DNA of 64,000 nucleotides from Lepeophtheirus salmonis (lineage: Eukaryota > Arthropoda > Copepoda > Siphonostomatoida > Caligidae): contig NC_052135.2 in the NCBI RefSeq assembly GCF_016086655.4, forward strand, positions 23,712,363 to 23,776,362. The letters run 5' to 3'. The notes beneath the pieces are model-generated. The model was not told the DNA's origin. It saw only the letters and a program-made list of their open reading frames with translations, and searched no databases. The position numbers were made by a program, and so were the translations under genes. The first letter of the stretch is position 1; every line of letters begins with the position of its first letter. This document shows positions 1 to 12,225 of this stretch, one piece after another.

Positions 1-906
1 TTCTGACCCTGCTATATGTAATAAAAGGATAATTTAACTAAATGTACAATTAAGAAATTTGACAACATACGAATGGAATATATGTGAAACTCTTTTGAGG
101 AGTTACTTAGATGTATCTAATGATGAATAAAAGTAGTTTGTTACTTATTTAACAGGAATAAAAATTGTTTCATGCAATAAAAAGTAAAAAATAAATCTGT
201 TAATTCTTTATGGCTTCAATTTATTACATTAATGGTTTTTTTATTTTACTCTAACAGCCTTGAAAGTATTTTTTTATATTTTTTAAACATACATATTACT
301 TTCAAAGAAATCTGAAGGTGTTGTTAATAAGGCACAAACATTTGGTTACTTATGGTTAAAATAATGGTTTTACATACTCCCACGTAATTAGAGTTTATAG
401 CTTTGCCTATTTTGTAACACTATTTCTTGATTATTACCAATTACTTGAAATGTTTATAAATTTTTAATATATGACTCAAACTACATAGTATTATGAAGAT
501 ATTCTTATTTGTCAAAAGAAACGAACTTGATTAATTTGAAATCGTGGATAAACTTAAAATAGATTACATTCAGAGCCATTTTCTGCAAAGTCAAAAAAAA
601 AAAAAAAAAGGATACTTATTATCGTTTTTGTAGCTCGTTTACCAAACTCTCAAACGCAATTTTCCAATGCAGTAAGCATTAAAAACTGTAATTTACTAGT
701 AAACTAATAAAAAATAAATGAATGTTGTACTAATATGATAATTATTTGCTAAAAATGTATAAAATTAGCAAAATGTAATTTAGAGGCCATCTATAATTAT
801 AGAACGACTTCATTGTATGTACATAAATATTTATATATATGTAGATATTGAACTGCGGAGGTGTATATAATACCTATAATACATTTGAATATAAGTATTC
901 AGGTAC
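1..906. other. Non-coding, no gene seen
   Basis: AT-rich sequence with stop codons in all frames. The only marked structure is an A17 run at 593-609. No transposon end, RNA gene or credible exon was recognised. Confidence 0.6.
593..609. repeat. Poly-A tract (A17)
   Basis: Seventeen consecutive A residues. It is not preceded by recognisable retroposon sequence and no flanking duplication was seen, so it is called a simple homopolymer run rather than a retrotransposon tail. Confidence 0.9.
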
Positions 907-1097
907 TAGTATTGGGTCTGAGACTGTTCGAACTTTCAGTGGACTGAACTAATTGGATTCATTAAAAAAGTTTTGTCTGGATCAAATTTGGTCTAGATCA
1001 CGGTCTGAACCAAAATATCGGTCCAAATCGGTCTAGAAAAAGTTAATTGAGACCGAATAAAAAAAATTGTTACATCTTGGACCAAGTTTCAGCACTA
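907..1097 (+). mobile_element. Family A hAT-like miniature element, short copy
   Basis: It starts TAGTATTGGGTCTGAGACTG and ends ...CAGCACTA, the same termini as the longer family A copies (e.g. 18667-19156). It carries the family's repeated GGTCT/GGTCC words, such as the run around 'cggtccaaatcggtctag'. At 191 bp it lacks most of the interior found in 450-580 bp copies. The flanking 8-mers (TCAGGTAC and AATTATAT) do not match, so the target duplication is lost or the copy rearranged. There is no coding capacity. Confidence 0.7.
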
Positions 1098-3914
1098 AAT
1101 TATATATATAGTGTACATATGATTCAATTGTAGTATGGGCATAATCGTTATTATATTAAATGCCCTATGCCGTGCCATAAATTGGGTACTCTTTTTTTTT
1201 GACATACATATGTAGTAGTTTGTTAGGTTACTCGATTTAATCATAAGTTTAAACATGATTGGAGGGAAAAAACATGCTCATTATATATTTTTGAATAACG
1301 CTATTTTCTTCTTTAGTAGGTTTTAATTGATCCATTTATACTCAATATTAGAGATGTATTCGTTTCAAAATTGTATTGTCTGGTCATAAATCCCAGGGGT
1401 GCAAATACCATCTCATGAAATACATTTTGCTTGATGACGTTATACTACTATGAGAAAGGGACGTCATCATAATTCTATATTATAATATTTATAAAAATAA
1501 ATACTTTAATCAAGCCTAAAGAAAGATTAATGCAAAACTATTTTTGTGGTTGTGGACTGTTCCAATTAGTATATTTTGGTATTCCGATCCTTTATGTAGC
1601 AGTACCAGGTACTGACATATTTAAAAAAGTACTATACTAAATTGCTATTGAAACTAGAGCTTCTTACGAAATTACGTTACAAAATATTGGCCCATTGATT
1701 AAGTAACCACCAAAATTGCACATTCTTTTAAAAAAGGGAAGATAATTTTTTTTGAAAGTCATCCTCATTTAGCCTCCTACATAAAACAAAAATCCTGCTA
1801 TCTTGGCATTCAAATTCCCCTTGCCAACAGTATTGTTTATTTTTTTAGTCGCAAAAGTATTGAAATACGGATACCAATAACAAAAATATTGGTATTTCAA
1901 CAAAACTAGTTTTAACAACTATATCAATTAAATACACTTAAAACTTTACAGAACCAATTAAATTGATATGCTAAGTGCTTAAGAGTAATTCAATTAAAAA
2001 TTATGCCCTGTAGAAGTCAATGATATATTTATAGGACTTATAACAAGGACAGGGGTAATTTTAATTACTATAATCGATCCAACCCTCCTAAATCTAATCT
2101 TTAATATATTTGATTGTTGTTTTTTTTTTACATAAAAATATATTTAATTTAATATGTGTTTAAAAAAACTTAATTAATTATAATTGAATATTAAAAGACA
2201 AATACGCGCCATACACTGGAATATTTTAAAACAATCCTTTATGTAGTGAAAAGTTTAAATAAATTCCATTTCAACAACTTCAAAAACCATAATTATCATT
2301 TATATAAAGATGAAACTAGTCATGTTCCTACGACTAGCGTGGAAATGAATTTAAATTTCCATGGATATTCTTAACTATGTAGGTTTGTAGATAATCATAT
2401 ATGTACCACGTACATTCCATGGAATTCACTATCTCAGGTCTAAATGAAATACAGTTTCAACAATAACCATAGCATAAAATGTTGACTTGACCCCTTAGCC
2501 GTCATAGCTATGTAGATATTACCTCAAAACCAAATAAAAAATTATGGTTATTTTTATGGTGTTTCATATATGTACTCGTATGTGTGAATATATGTTAAAG
2601 ATAATTGATTTCTCTCCATCTATCTACCCTCTTTCATGACGTCTTTATTTGCAGAATTATATATTCAGTGACCTAGGGAGTAATCACCTGGTCACTTCAT
2701 AGACACTGGTAAATTGAAATAGAGAAAGTTTTGTGGTCTATTCCAAGGCGCACTAACAAGCTCAGCAATTATCATCATACATTATACAATGAGCACTTTG
2801 CTTGAGTGTCTTTCTTTCGACTGCGCTTGTTGTCGAATATGTATATACATAAACTATATAACATGTATACTTATAATTATGTTTCCTCTCTTATTAAGAT
2901 ACAATCAATATGCAGGCCATGAAACTGCATAATTAGGATTAAATTATGCGAAAACGTGACTTCTTCTTATTCAGATTTCATATACATGTGTATAGGCTGC
3001 TGCTCCTCCTTGTGTGTACATGCGTACATATCTACATGCATAAGTAACTACAAAGTTAACTAATTTATATATATATAGACTGAACTTCATAGTAAAGGTT
3101 CAATCCTTTTACACTTTTTCTTTTTTTATTAAATATATTCGTATTGTCCAGTCCGGCATTTTCATTTATGTAACATAAATTAATCCCAATCTTCAATAAA
3201 CTTACACTATGAAGTCTAAGATTGGACTTCTGAATATGGAGAGAAATGCTCCAATTGTACAAAGGTTCCATTGTTACTTACACACGAGAGTTAACAGTCG
3301 TTAGGCAAGGGTAACGCTTTAAAACAAAGTAGCCCAACGCACATGTTAGCTTGAGGAGATATATGGTTGGGGTGTTATTTTTTCGCTCACTCAAGATGTT
3401 GCTTTTTATAATATCATTGATGACTTCACTTTATCGTTTTCCCTTATACTGTATCCAAGTTTTTTTTTCCTTCAAAGAATTCATTTTTTTAATTCAGTTA
3501 AAATGGTGCATTGTTGGAGGTAGCATAGTTAGTTATAAAGTAATATTCATGTTTACTAGACACCCCTTGCGGGCCAAAAAAGGTTATCTACGACCACAAC
3601 TTTGTATAAAGATTCATCATGTGGTTCTCATTTCACCACTTTGTTTTAAAGCTTTAGGCTTAGACTACCTATTACTATATTATTTTCGTGGTCCACGGAG
3701 TAAAATCAGAGTGCAATATAGATTTATAAAATAGTATTGTGTCGACTTGACATAAAAACTTGAGATAAAGCAGCCACAAATATCTAGTATGATTATACAT
3801 TGACTCCACATAGGAAGGACTCTTGGTTTAAATTAAGTATTCGATAGCGTGAAACCACTTTAATCGAAGTGAAAATAAAAATCAGTTGCACTGTTACGGA
3901 ATTATGGAACTGAT
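1098..3914. other. Non-coding, no gene seen
   Basis: AT-rich sequence. An 8-bp inverted repeat (GATGACGT at 1433-1440, ACGTCATC at 1461-1468) and many TA-rich words are the only structures. A 127-codon open frame at 3351-3734 is discussed under rejected items. No promoter or RNA gene can be supported. Confidence 0.6.
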
Positions 3915-4169
3915 TTTTATTGGTCGTATTCCTACAATTCATACATCGGGATAGAGAAGAAAATCAGTCCATAGATTGAGACGGAAATAAATTGGTCTAT
4001 ATATATTGAGACCGGAGAAAATAGACCTACAATTCGAAAACGATTCAATTTCGGTCTACGGTCTAAGATCTTGATCTAGGCCAAAATATCAGTCCAAAAG
4101 GGTCTTGAATCAAATGACTTAAGACCGAACAGATAAAAAAAATTGGTCTCGGACCAAGTCTCAACACTA
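3915..4169 (+). mobile_element. Family A hAT-like element, 5'-truncated
   Basis: The 3' end ('ccaagtctcaacacta') and the interior ('tccatagattgagac', 'cggtctacggtctaagatct', 'ccaaaatatcagtcc') match the right half of the 34269-34715 and 18667-19156 copies. The left half and TAGTGTTGGG terminus are not visible, so the start is approximate. TAGTATTG at 3732 was considered as a left end, but the sequence behind it does not match the family. Confidence 0.65.
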
Positions 4170-7100
4170 TCGAATATTAGCCACATAATCCTTTACCTAT
4201 TATAAGCCAACTATAAAAATAACTCTTTCCATCGTATAATTCATGACTTTACACAATAAATTTTTATAAGAAGTAAAAATACAAAAACCCTTTAAAATAT
4301 AGCTTTTTTAACTTCTTCGTTTTTCTTCTTCTTTTTTATATTTTTTTTCATACAGAATACGAATAACAAAAGGTTAATGGCGGGAAAAATGAATCAAAAT
4401 CTTATTTTCTAAGACTTGTATACATAATGTTTTAAAGCATAAGCTCAAAAATACCTATTCTGACAATAACCAAAAAATAGCCCTTTTTTACACTCTATAC
4501 TTTTTTATGAGTCTTTTTACACATAAAAAAATTTATGAGAAATTTATTCATTAGATTTTTAATAGGTAATGATTATATAGGTATAAGTACGTTAGTAGTC
4601 GTCGTCTTATTACTACTACAGCAGCAGAGACATCTATATAATAATCTTATATGTAGTCATCTACATATACTTATTCAATCCTTTGCTTAACATTCTTTAG
4701 GCAGTTAAAAAATTAGAATTAAGTCATCAACATAATGTTATTTAAATTTAGTTATACGTATGTATATTTTCAAATGTGGTAATAACATTTATATTAATTT
4801 TTTAAGTGATTTTGGCATGATCGCGTCATAATACTTGTAAAAACATAGTCAGAATAAGAATAGTGAAGTAAGTATTATATTGAATTTCATTGGCTTAAGA
4901 CAGTTTAACCTTTTCAGTAGAATTGGTTAGCCCTGCTGACCAACTAATTATTATTGAATTTGACCATAAGCTTTTGTTTGAATGAGACGACCTCACTCAA
5001 TATGAATCAATAATTAATAATCTTTATGATATTTGGCTAGAAATATAATTTCAAGCATTATCTCAGTCTTTACTAAAGATAAAGTACGTTGAAAATATCA
5101 TATTTTTGCAGCCTGTGTAAATAATTGTAATATAAATATATGAATATTAAAAAAAATTAACTTCATGTTATGTGTAAATAATATCAAATTATGAAGGTGT
5201 GTAATACCTAGTGATCATTTATTAAAAGCTCAATGTGTAATGCCTATTATTATCTTGATACTATCTAGCAGCCGTTAGTAGTACCAACCACAACTAACAG
5301 GAAGAAATTCGAATCTAAGAATATAGATGTATAATTATCTCTAACAATGATGTGTCTAATCAAGTAATATTTACAATAATTTATTTTTTATTTTTTACAT
5401 CTAAGATACGGATTAAATAAGGATTTTTCTGGTGTTTCCATCATTCGCCCATTTTAATAGTTTTATTTCTTCTGCTCTAAAAACAAATTTTCATTTGTAA
5501 ATTTTTAATTATACTTTATCTTGATAATTTTTAATGCTATATTGTTTTTTCTTGTTGATGTAGCATTATGTAATTAATTTTGTTAGAGTTGAACTGAAAA
5601 GGACTGAAACATTGTTATCAAGCTCTCAGTATTTATTTTTGACTTAATTTAAAAGTCAGTCGTTCCCTAAAGTATTGAAACCTCTACTACTTTTAATGAA
5701 CTTATGCCTCAAACCTAAACGAGAAAATGCAAACAAAAAACTTACTTATCTTCTGATAAGTAAAGGCGAACATAAAAACCAAAAAATATTAGTTAACTTG
5801 AGTTCATTTCATACCAAATTTCATTGGTTATTATTGTGTCAATCTAAAATTATTGACATCATTGACCTTTAATTTCCTTATGGAGCTTACTTGAATTTTT
5901 TTTTAAATGCCAGTGAATAAGTGTTTTTAAAATTCTTGTAAAATTAATTGTAAGCATACTTAAAAATAACATATTTCCCATGTGAATCTATAAAAAATTC
6001 TCAAAATTAAGACCCTGTAATTTATTATAGTATTGATGATATAAACTAAAACAAACTGAGATATCAATTCAGATAATATCATATTTTTTTTCTTGTCTAG
6101 ACTAGGACTAAAGTTTTACAAGAAAGAATAATAGGATGGTTGCTATACTTTAAACCCTGCCTATAAAATAATATTTTGGATTGGATGACGTAGAAATCTA
6201 CTAATTATTATTATTAATAACAATATCTGGGCTATCATCATCGTCATTCAATATCAAATTAAGAGGGTGTTTAATTGTTTCTATTTTCCCCTTTCAATAT
6301 AAATATACAGCCCTAGATACATACATATATATATATATAAATAAATGAGTCAACGCCCATCATTACAAAATAAAGGTAAGATTGAACCATTCTTTAAACG
6401 CGATCTGACTTGCATTAATCCTACTCCTAACCAAGCAAGAAACTAGAACAATACGTCATAATCGTTTATATTAGGGATATCTATCCATAAAAATAAAATA
6501 AAGAATGACGACCTTTCCTTATATGTAGGCAAGTAAAGGAGTTGATTAATGAGCCCTTGCTTTCAGTAAAACAGCCAGCACCTAATAATAAAAGTCATAA
6601 ATATAATGATAGCAACACCTACAAAGGTACGTGTCTGTCTTGCCTACATACAAAAAGGGACTACTGCTACAGACCAAATAATAAGATAATTGATTAGATA
6701 ATGAATAACTATCTTCATGTACATATGTCAATAATAAATGTTTACCTCTTCGAAAATGTTTCAATATTTAATTATTTGAGTCTTAGTTATATTTGATTCC
6801 TTGATCACGAATCGACAAATGAATATTTTTGGGTTAAGATAAGGCTCTGGGATTTGAATTTGCTCGCTGTTGTTACACTTTCAGTAAGCTTGAAATAACT
6901 TTTGATTAATAAAACAATATTTAAAATGTTTTTATTTCCTATAAGGATATCGTGGAAAGTTGAAAAACAGGACGGTTACAAAATTTAACTTTTGTCGATT
7001 ATCGAATAAGAAATAGCTTCAAAATTACAATTAGAATTGTATAATGTGCTGTTAGTTATTGCACACAAAAATGGTTTTATATTTACGCTTTCTCAAGATA

Positions 7101-8053
7101 TTGAATAAAAACTGGATTTTAAGCCATAAAATTAATTTTTTGAATGACTTTTGAAATAATGTAATCAGTATTCATTGTTTTTTGTTACAATAATATCATT
7201 TGAATGATTTTTTTTTTTTTTTTTTTTTTTTGCTGAAACTTGAAGATTGCTGAGTAATTGAATATTGCCTATCTATGATACTGATGACTTATCTTATTTC
7301 AATAAGTTGTATAAATATTAATATGTATTATTGTACAATAATACATTAAAAGAAAAAAATTGCAAGATTATTGTAGTTTTTAACTCAAATTCAGTATAAC
7401 TTTAGTTAAAAATCTATTTATTTCCTTCAAAGTTCGCTGTTAGGTGTAATTCATAAACCAAGTGATTTTTTTGTTTACATAATTTCTTCCATCCTTTTCT
7501 TATTTAAAAAAATTCAATCCAAATATATTTTTTTCACATTTTTATCCCCTGTTTCCTATGACATCATTTATGCCATCCTTGGATATTACTCCGGTCCATG
7601 TGGTAGTTTTAAGTATAATACTTCCTCCGAACTAGAATATATTTAATTTTGGGCCGTACAACTCCCTTGAAAGTAACCACGTGGTTTATAAATGTACCCT
7701 TGGGTATGAAAAAAAAGGTATTGTTACGGTCAAAAACTCTTCTATTTAAAAAAAAAAATACATCATCGGGAAGTTAGTTATCCAGATATTTTGAAAAACT
7801 GTCCAAAAAGGTTTTTGGGCCATATCAAAAGAAGTGACTTCTTCTTATAAATCCTCTACAAATTCATGAAGGGTAGGTATAGCTTAGTAACCTTTTTATT
7901 TAAAGCTTCAATTATTCCTTAGATTTTTAACATACGACTTATATAAATTCATATTTACTTGTTGTTTATCCTTCTTTCTATGACTTTATTTTTCAAAAGT
8001 AGCCATGCGCTACAAGTAAAGGATAGTAGTTGTAACAAATCGCAATATGGAAG
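4170..8053. other. Non-coding, no gene seen
   Basis: Nearly 4 kb of AT-rich sequence without a supported feature other than the T24 run at 7208-7231 and small TA repeats (for example near 6326-6340). Open frames at 5675-5872 and 6582-6764 (minus) are short, low-complexity and unsupported. Confidence 0.6.
7208..7231. repeat. Poly-T tract (T24)
   Basis: Twenty-four consecutive T residues, the longest homopolymer I saw in the window. No retroposon body is recognisable next to it. Confidence 0.9.
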
Positions 8054-8590
8054 TTAGAATGACCCTTAAAAAATAATATGTAACTTCGATTTGTCCCATC
8101 CTTCTATTTTGTTTCGTTCATAGTAAAACTTCACTGTACAAAACCTTTTTTAATTTAATTAATATTTAATAGTTGCCCTCGTTCTTAATGTTTTGCCCTA
8201 AATTTTTCAATTTAGGGCAAAAGAATCTGAAAAATTTATGTATCCCGGTTTAAAAAATATTAAATCCTTATTAACTTGACAAATTAGATTATTTAAAATT
8301 GACTGTACTACAAAGAAATTTGTCTATAGAACCCACCATTAGCTGGTGCACTCCTCTCTTCTCAAACGTGATTAAATCTTAATTTATTTAACGTTTCATT
8401 TGTATTTAAAAATAAACAAGTTCAGCAAATGTTGAGAAATTCACAATTTTGGTCAAAAGCTTAAAAGCCAGAACTCAAATGTTACAATTTTTGGCACATG
8501 AATATATTTTCGCTATTAAATCGATTTAGAGAGTGAGGGAATGAAAATAATGAGATTGATTTTTTAATTACACAATAAAGGCCACCCTAA
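8054..8590. mobile_element. Family C repeat, copy 1
   Basis: It aligns end to end with 11729-12225: both begin with TTA-GATGG-like sequence followed by 'cttaaaaaataa', share 'cacatgaatatatttt' and 'ttacacaata', and end in 'gccaccctaa'. The start resembles an imperfect inverted copy of the end (TTAGGGTGGC), which suggests a non-autonomous DNA transposon. No clear target duplication was found and there is no coding capacity. It contains the perfect hairpin at 8191-8222. Ends are approximate. Confidence 0.5.
8191..8222. repeat. Perfect 14-bp stem, 4-nt loop
   Basis: TTTTGCCCTAAATT at 8191-8204 is the exact reverse complement of 8209-8222, leaving a TTTC loop. It resembles an intrinsic terminator shape, but this is eukaryotic non-coding DNA inside a repeat and no transcript is evident, so a terminator call is not made. 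Confidence 0.85.
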
Positions 8591-8835
8591 TATTTATATA
8601 TATTTGTAGCAATATATAAGGGGCAAAAATAATGTGTATACCAAACATTTTCAATCTATTAACTTCAAAACAAAACAAAAATACATGTGTAACACATACA
8701 TACCATTTTTACAAGAGTAACACGATAGTCTGAAAAGAAAAATGGTTTTCTCTTAGTATTTAGAAGAAGAGTATGAACATACATTTATACATGAATGGTT
8801 ATAAAATATCAACTCTACTTTGGAAATATAAATAC
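8591..8835. other. Non-coding spacer
   Basis: About 245 bp between family C copy 1 and a family A copy; nothing recognised. Confidence 0.6.
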
Positions 8836-9286
8836 TAGGGTTGAGACTTGGTCCATGACCGAATTATTTTTTCGATTTGGTATTATGGGATTTCTTCTAA
8901 ATAGGTCAATTTAGACCAGATCGTAAACCATAATGTGATTGTTTTCAAATTGTGGATCTATTTTTTCGGTCCCAATATAAAGAACAATTTCCTTCGGTCT
9001 TAATTTACGGGCCAATTTTCTCACCTATTCTGACTTATGAGCTGTACAACTTTGATTTATAAAAACCCATTTAACTTCATATGACGTTATTGTAAGTCGA
9101 CGTTCACAATTTTGAAACACAAGTGACGTAATTTAAAATTCATTTTATTTTATTTCATTCTATTTTTTTTTTTTTTTTGAGGCCGATCAAGACTGAACTT
9201 ATTTTTAGAAGCAAATTAGTTTGTTTCACAAACTACCATACAGGTCTCAGACCGGTCTAGGACTTTCAGACCTAACCCCAACACAA
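8836..9286 (-). mobile_element. Family A hAT-like element with perfect 8-bp target duplication
   Basis: A 451-bp copy in inverted orientation. It begins TAGGGTTGAGACTTGGTCC and ends ...CCTAACCCCAACACAA, i.e. TTGTGTTGGGG on the other strand. The flanks are ATAAATAC at 8828-8835 and ATAAATAC at 9287-9294, an exact 8-bp duplication as expected for hAT insertions. It contains the family's GGTCY words ('gaccggtctaggac') and a T16 run at 9163-9178. There is no transposase, so it is non-autonomous. The intact duplication suggests a fairly recent insertion. Confidence 0.85.
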
Positions 9287-10643
9287 ATAAATACCTAATA
9301 TATACATTATATGTACACACAATATATAGTATAGGATTTGAACCACATAAAACTATATTTCCTACTCTATATAATATGTAAAACCATGTTTTCCACCAAA
9401 ACAAGTAAATATATGCTTATGTATATGTCTTGTACAAGTTTTATTTTTATTAATAGATTGTACAAGTTGAAGTCAAAAATATTTTATATACGGTGTCTGA
9501 TCTAAAAGTAATTGTTATTTTCTATTTTCTAATTACGAGTTCAATTATCATTCGATCCTCAAAGTTATTTTTTAATTATACTGGTACAAAAATTTAATTT
9601 CTTAATTCATAGACACTAATATTTTAATAAACTATAAACTCTTTATTCAAATTTGTGGGATGATTTAAGATACTCAGGGAGTTTAGCTTGAGCTTAGAAC
9701 ATTTATTTGATTTATGAAAATTACATTGGACCAGATATGGACTTTCAAGTATAAAGTATAATCTATGAATTTCTCACTTTTTTCATACGACCATGTATGG
9801 TCCACAGCATTTCTATTGTTATTATTTCTTTTGACAGACATTATGATTAGACGTTTTTTCGTGTTCTTCGCAATCTTCTACTATTGAAAATAAGTTTTAA
9901 TAAAATCAATTTAGCATTTTGTAAAAAAATTACTATTTTTCTTTCCATCCATTATTTTCATATTTTTTTTTATAGTTGAAGGTCACAGAGCACACCAAAG
10001 GATGTCTAACCTTTTTATTTGTCTAACCAAAATAACAATGCGAAATGGCTGATATTGTTGAAATACGTTGTAGGAATTTATAGCAACATAATGGAAAAAT
10101 AATTTGAGAATTAAATTCGGAATAAGGCTCCTTATTGATCAGAGGGGTATATGTAAAAATGTAAACTAAAAAGAGTTTCAGATTTTAACTCATAGGTACA
10201 AGTCCATAGTAATTATCTTTTTTGTTATCTTGCCAACCTTTCTTTTGTTGTCTTCTTTGGGATCAACCAACCCATATAGTTGGTACTTGGACTATCTTCC
10301 ATGATGAGATGCAGATATCTTATTTTGAATATATTAGCATTTCTTTTTTTGTTTAACTATGTATGTATATTTCACTGATCTCTCTCTATCGCCTACAGAT
10401 TTTCTTTTGTTTACTCCTCCAAAATTAAACACATCCATGGATTTATGCCAAATGCTAAGCATATTTTCAAGTACCTTTACGTTGTTGTTTTTTTATAAGT
10501 CAAAAACTGTGGGTGTTTTTATTTTTTACAATCATTATTTGACAAAAGTCCCTTCAGTTATGAATGTCTATCATAAGAACCAGTTTTGATTTTTTGCTTC
10601 CCTCATACTTACATGTTTAAGAGATCGTAGATACTTTTATAAA
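9287..10643. other. Non-coding, with a family B fragment
   Basis: AT-rich sequence. The 9645-9800 part is a family B fragment (listed separately). The rest has no recognisable feature; the open frame at 10359-10589 has no domain-like composition. Confidence 0.6.
9645..9800 (+). mobile_element. Family B element, internal fragment
   Basis: The words 'gagcttagaacatttatttg', 'ccagatatggacttt' and 'atctatgaatttctcac' match the middle of family B copies at 16104 and 56667 in the same order and orientation. Neither terminus is present, so it is a truncated relic. Confidence 0.5.
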
Positions 10644-11061
10644 TGTGGTCCATCAAGACAAAAGCAATATGTTTTTTTCTCAAAATTGGGTGTGAATTTC
10701 ATTTGAATTCTTCAACAATCATCAATTTTTTACATAAAAATGCTCTATTTAACCCATTAAAAATGACTCTTAAATTGTATTTAAAGAAAAAAAATTGTTT
10801 GCTCATTCAAAAGAATTAAAAATGTATAGATTTTACTTGAAATACCATTTTAGGCCCAATATAAGTCTCTTGAATTAATCAAATAAATACTCCCAACTAA
10901 ACTTAACCTCCCTGATTATTTTTCTACAAATTTAAATACAGAGTCTATAATTGACTCAAATATGTGATTGAAACATTAGCCTGTATGAAGTAAGAAAAAA
11001 AATTGGATTTTTTTATTTTTCTTAATTTTCCTGCAATATATTTTCTATGTTGACGCACCAT
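10644..11061 (-). mobile_element. Family B miniature element, copy 1
   Basis: It starts 'tgtggtccatcaagacaaaa' and ends 'tatgttgacgcacca', an imperfect inverted repeat with consensus TGTGGTGCGTCAACATAAAA. Internal blocks ('ctcaaaattgggtgtgaatt', 'agattttacttgaaata', 'gaattaatcaaataaa') match the reverse of the copy at 16104-16515. About 418 bp, no coding capacity. The superfamily is not clear because no target duplication could be defined. Confidence 0.65.
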
Positions 11062-11728
11062 ATATAATATATATACAAATAATACATAGTTTGTATATTG
11101 AGCAGCATTTGAGTGCAAATTTCATAACATTTAATTTCGGATTTTTGAGTGTTTTGTATTTTTTTTTTCTAAAATGCAAATTAGGTATATCAAAATACAA
11201 ATCTTGACAGTTCTACTTTATGATATCGATTTTGAAGGCTAATATTTCTGTAAGCTATTAATTTTTTGATTTTTGTTTCCATCAGCCTTTTTCTATTCTT
11301 TTTGATTCAATATTCCTTTATTTCAAAGAGGAAAGAACTAACCCGACTATTAATTACTCAACTAAAGATAAATACACATACTTTACTCTGTTATAAACAT
11401 TCGTCTTATTTTTATCTAGATTTGCCTCAAGGTTGCTGTAGAAAGAAAGTTACAATAGATTTTATTTTTGTTCTCTTCCTTAAATTAGGCTCTTTAAGTC
11501 GTAATTTGTTCTACTTAAGACATTAACTAATATATATAAAGTTTTGACTGCATATTTTTTGAGTTACCCCTCTCAATATGTAAATAATACAATCTTCCCT
11601 TAAAGTATTGCTCATTTATTAACAAATATAATTCGAATTCAACAAAGGTTTTGAAGGATACAAACTACGCACGGGAAATGAGTAATGGAATAAATTTATT
11701 TAATTTTAAATTACATATTGAGTCTACA
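11062..11728. other. Non-coding spacer
   Basis: AT-rich spacer between family B copy 1 and family C copy 2. The open frame at 11266-11526 (86 codons) is rich in F, L, S and K, typical of chance frames in such DNA. Confidence 0.55.
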
Positions 11729-12225
11729 TTATGATGGGCCTAAAAAATAAATATTTTACTTTCACTTGTCTCACCCTTCCATTTTGCTCCCCTCATTATA
11801 AAACTTCCCTTGCAAAATATTTTTTACTTCAATTAATGTTAAAAATAGCCCTTACTTTTTAATATTTGACCCTTTATTGAACAATTAGCCTGAAAAAAAA
11901 TCAATGTCTCAACTTTATCTTAAGCATTAAAAAATTGTATGCAACTACCTTCTAGTTACGTAATGTTAAAAGTGTCTATAATCAATCCTTTTGAACATTG
12001 TTCAATTGGACTATTTATTACATTATTGTATTACAAATTACTTCATCCATAATACAAACCATTTATTCTGGGTCAAAAATGTAAGAGCCACCTCTGAATG
12101 GCGTTCCGTTCTTAGATTTTTTGACACATGAATATATTTTGACTATGTTAACCAATTGAGAGGATGGGTGAAAGAATGATGGTAAAAAAATTGATTTTTA
12201 AGTTACACAATATGAGCCACCCTAA
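11729..12225. mobile_element. Family C repeat, copy 2
   Basis: Same orientation as 8054-8590 and alignable over its length: 'gggcctaaaaaataa' at the start, 'cacatgaatatattttgac' and 'ttacacaatatgagccaccc' near the end. At 497 bp it is slightly shorter than copy 1 and lacks its long hairpin. Non-coding; ends approximate. Confidence 0.5.

Noticed and set aside
3351..3734. 127-codon plus-strand open frame, the longest outside mobile elements
   Set aside because: Composition is dominated by F, L, I, Y and K as expected from T-rich DNA; no signal peptide-plus-domain pattern, splice context or homologous motif. Treated as chance.
8191..8222. Stem-loop as a rho-independent terminator
   Set aside because: The window is eukaryotic and there is no gene or T-tract in the right place; recorded only as a hairpin.
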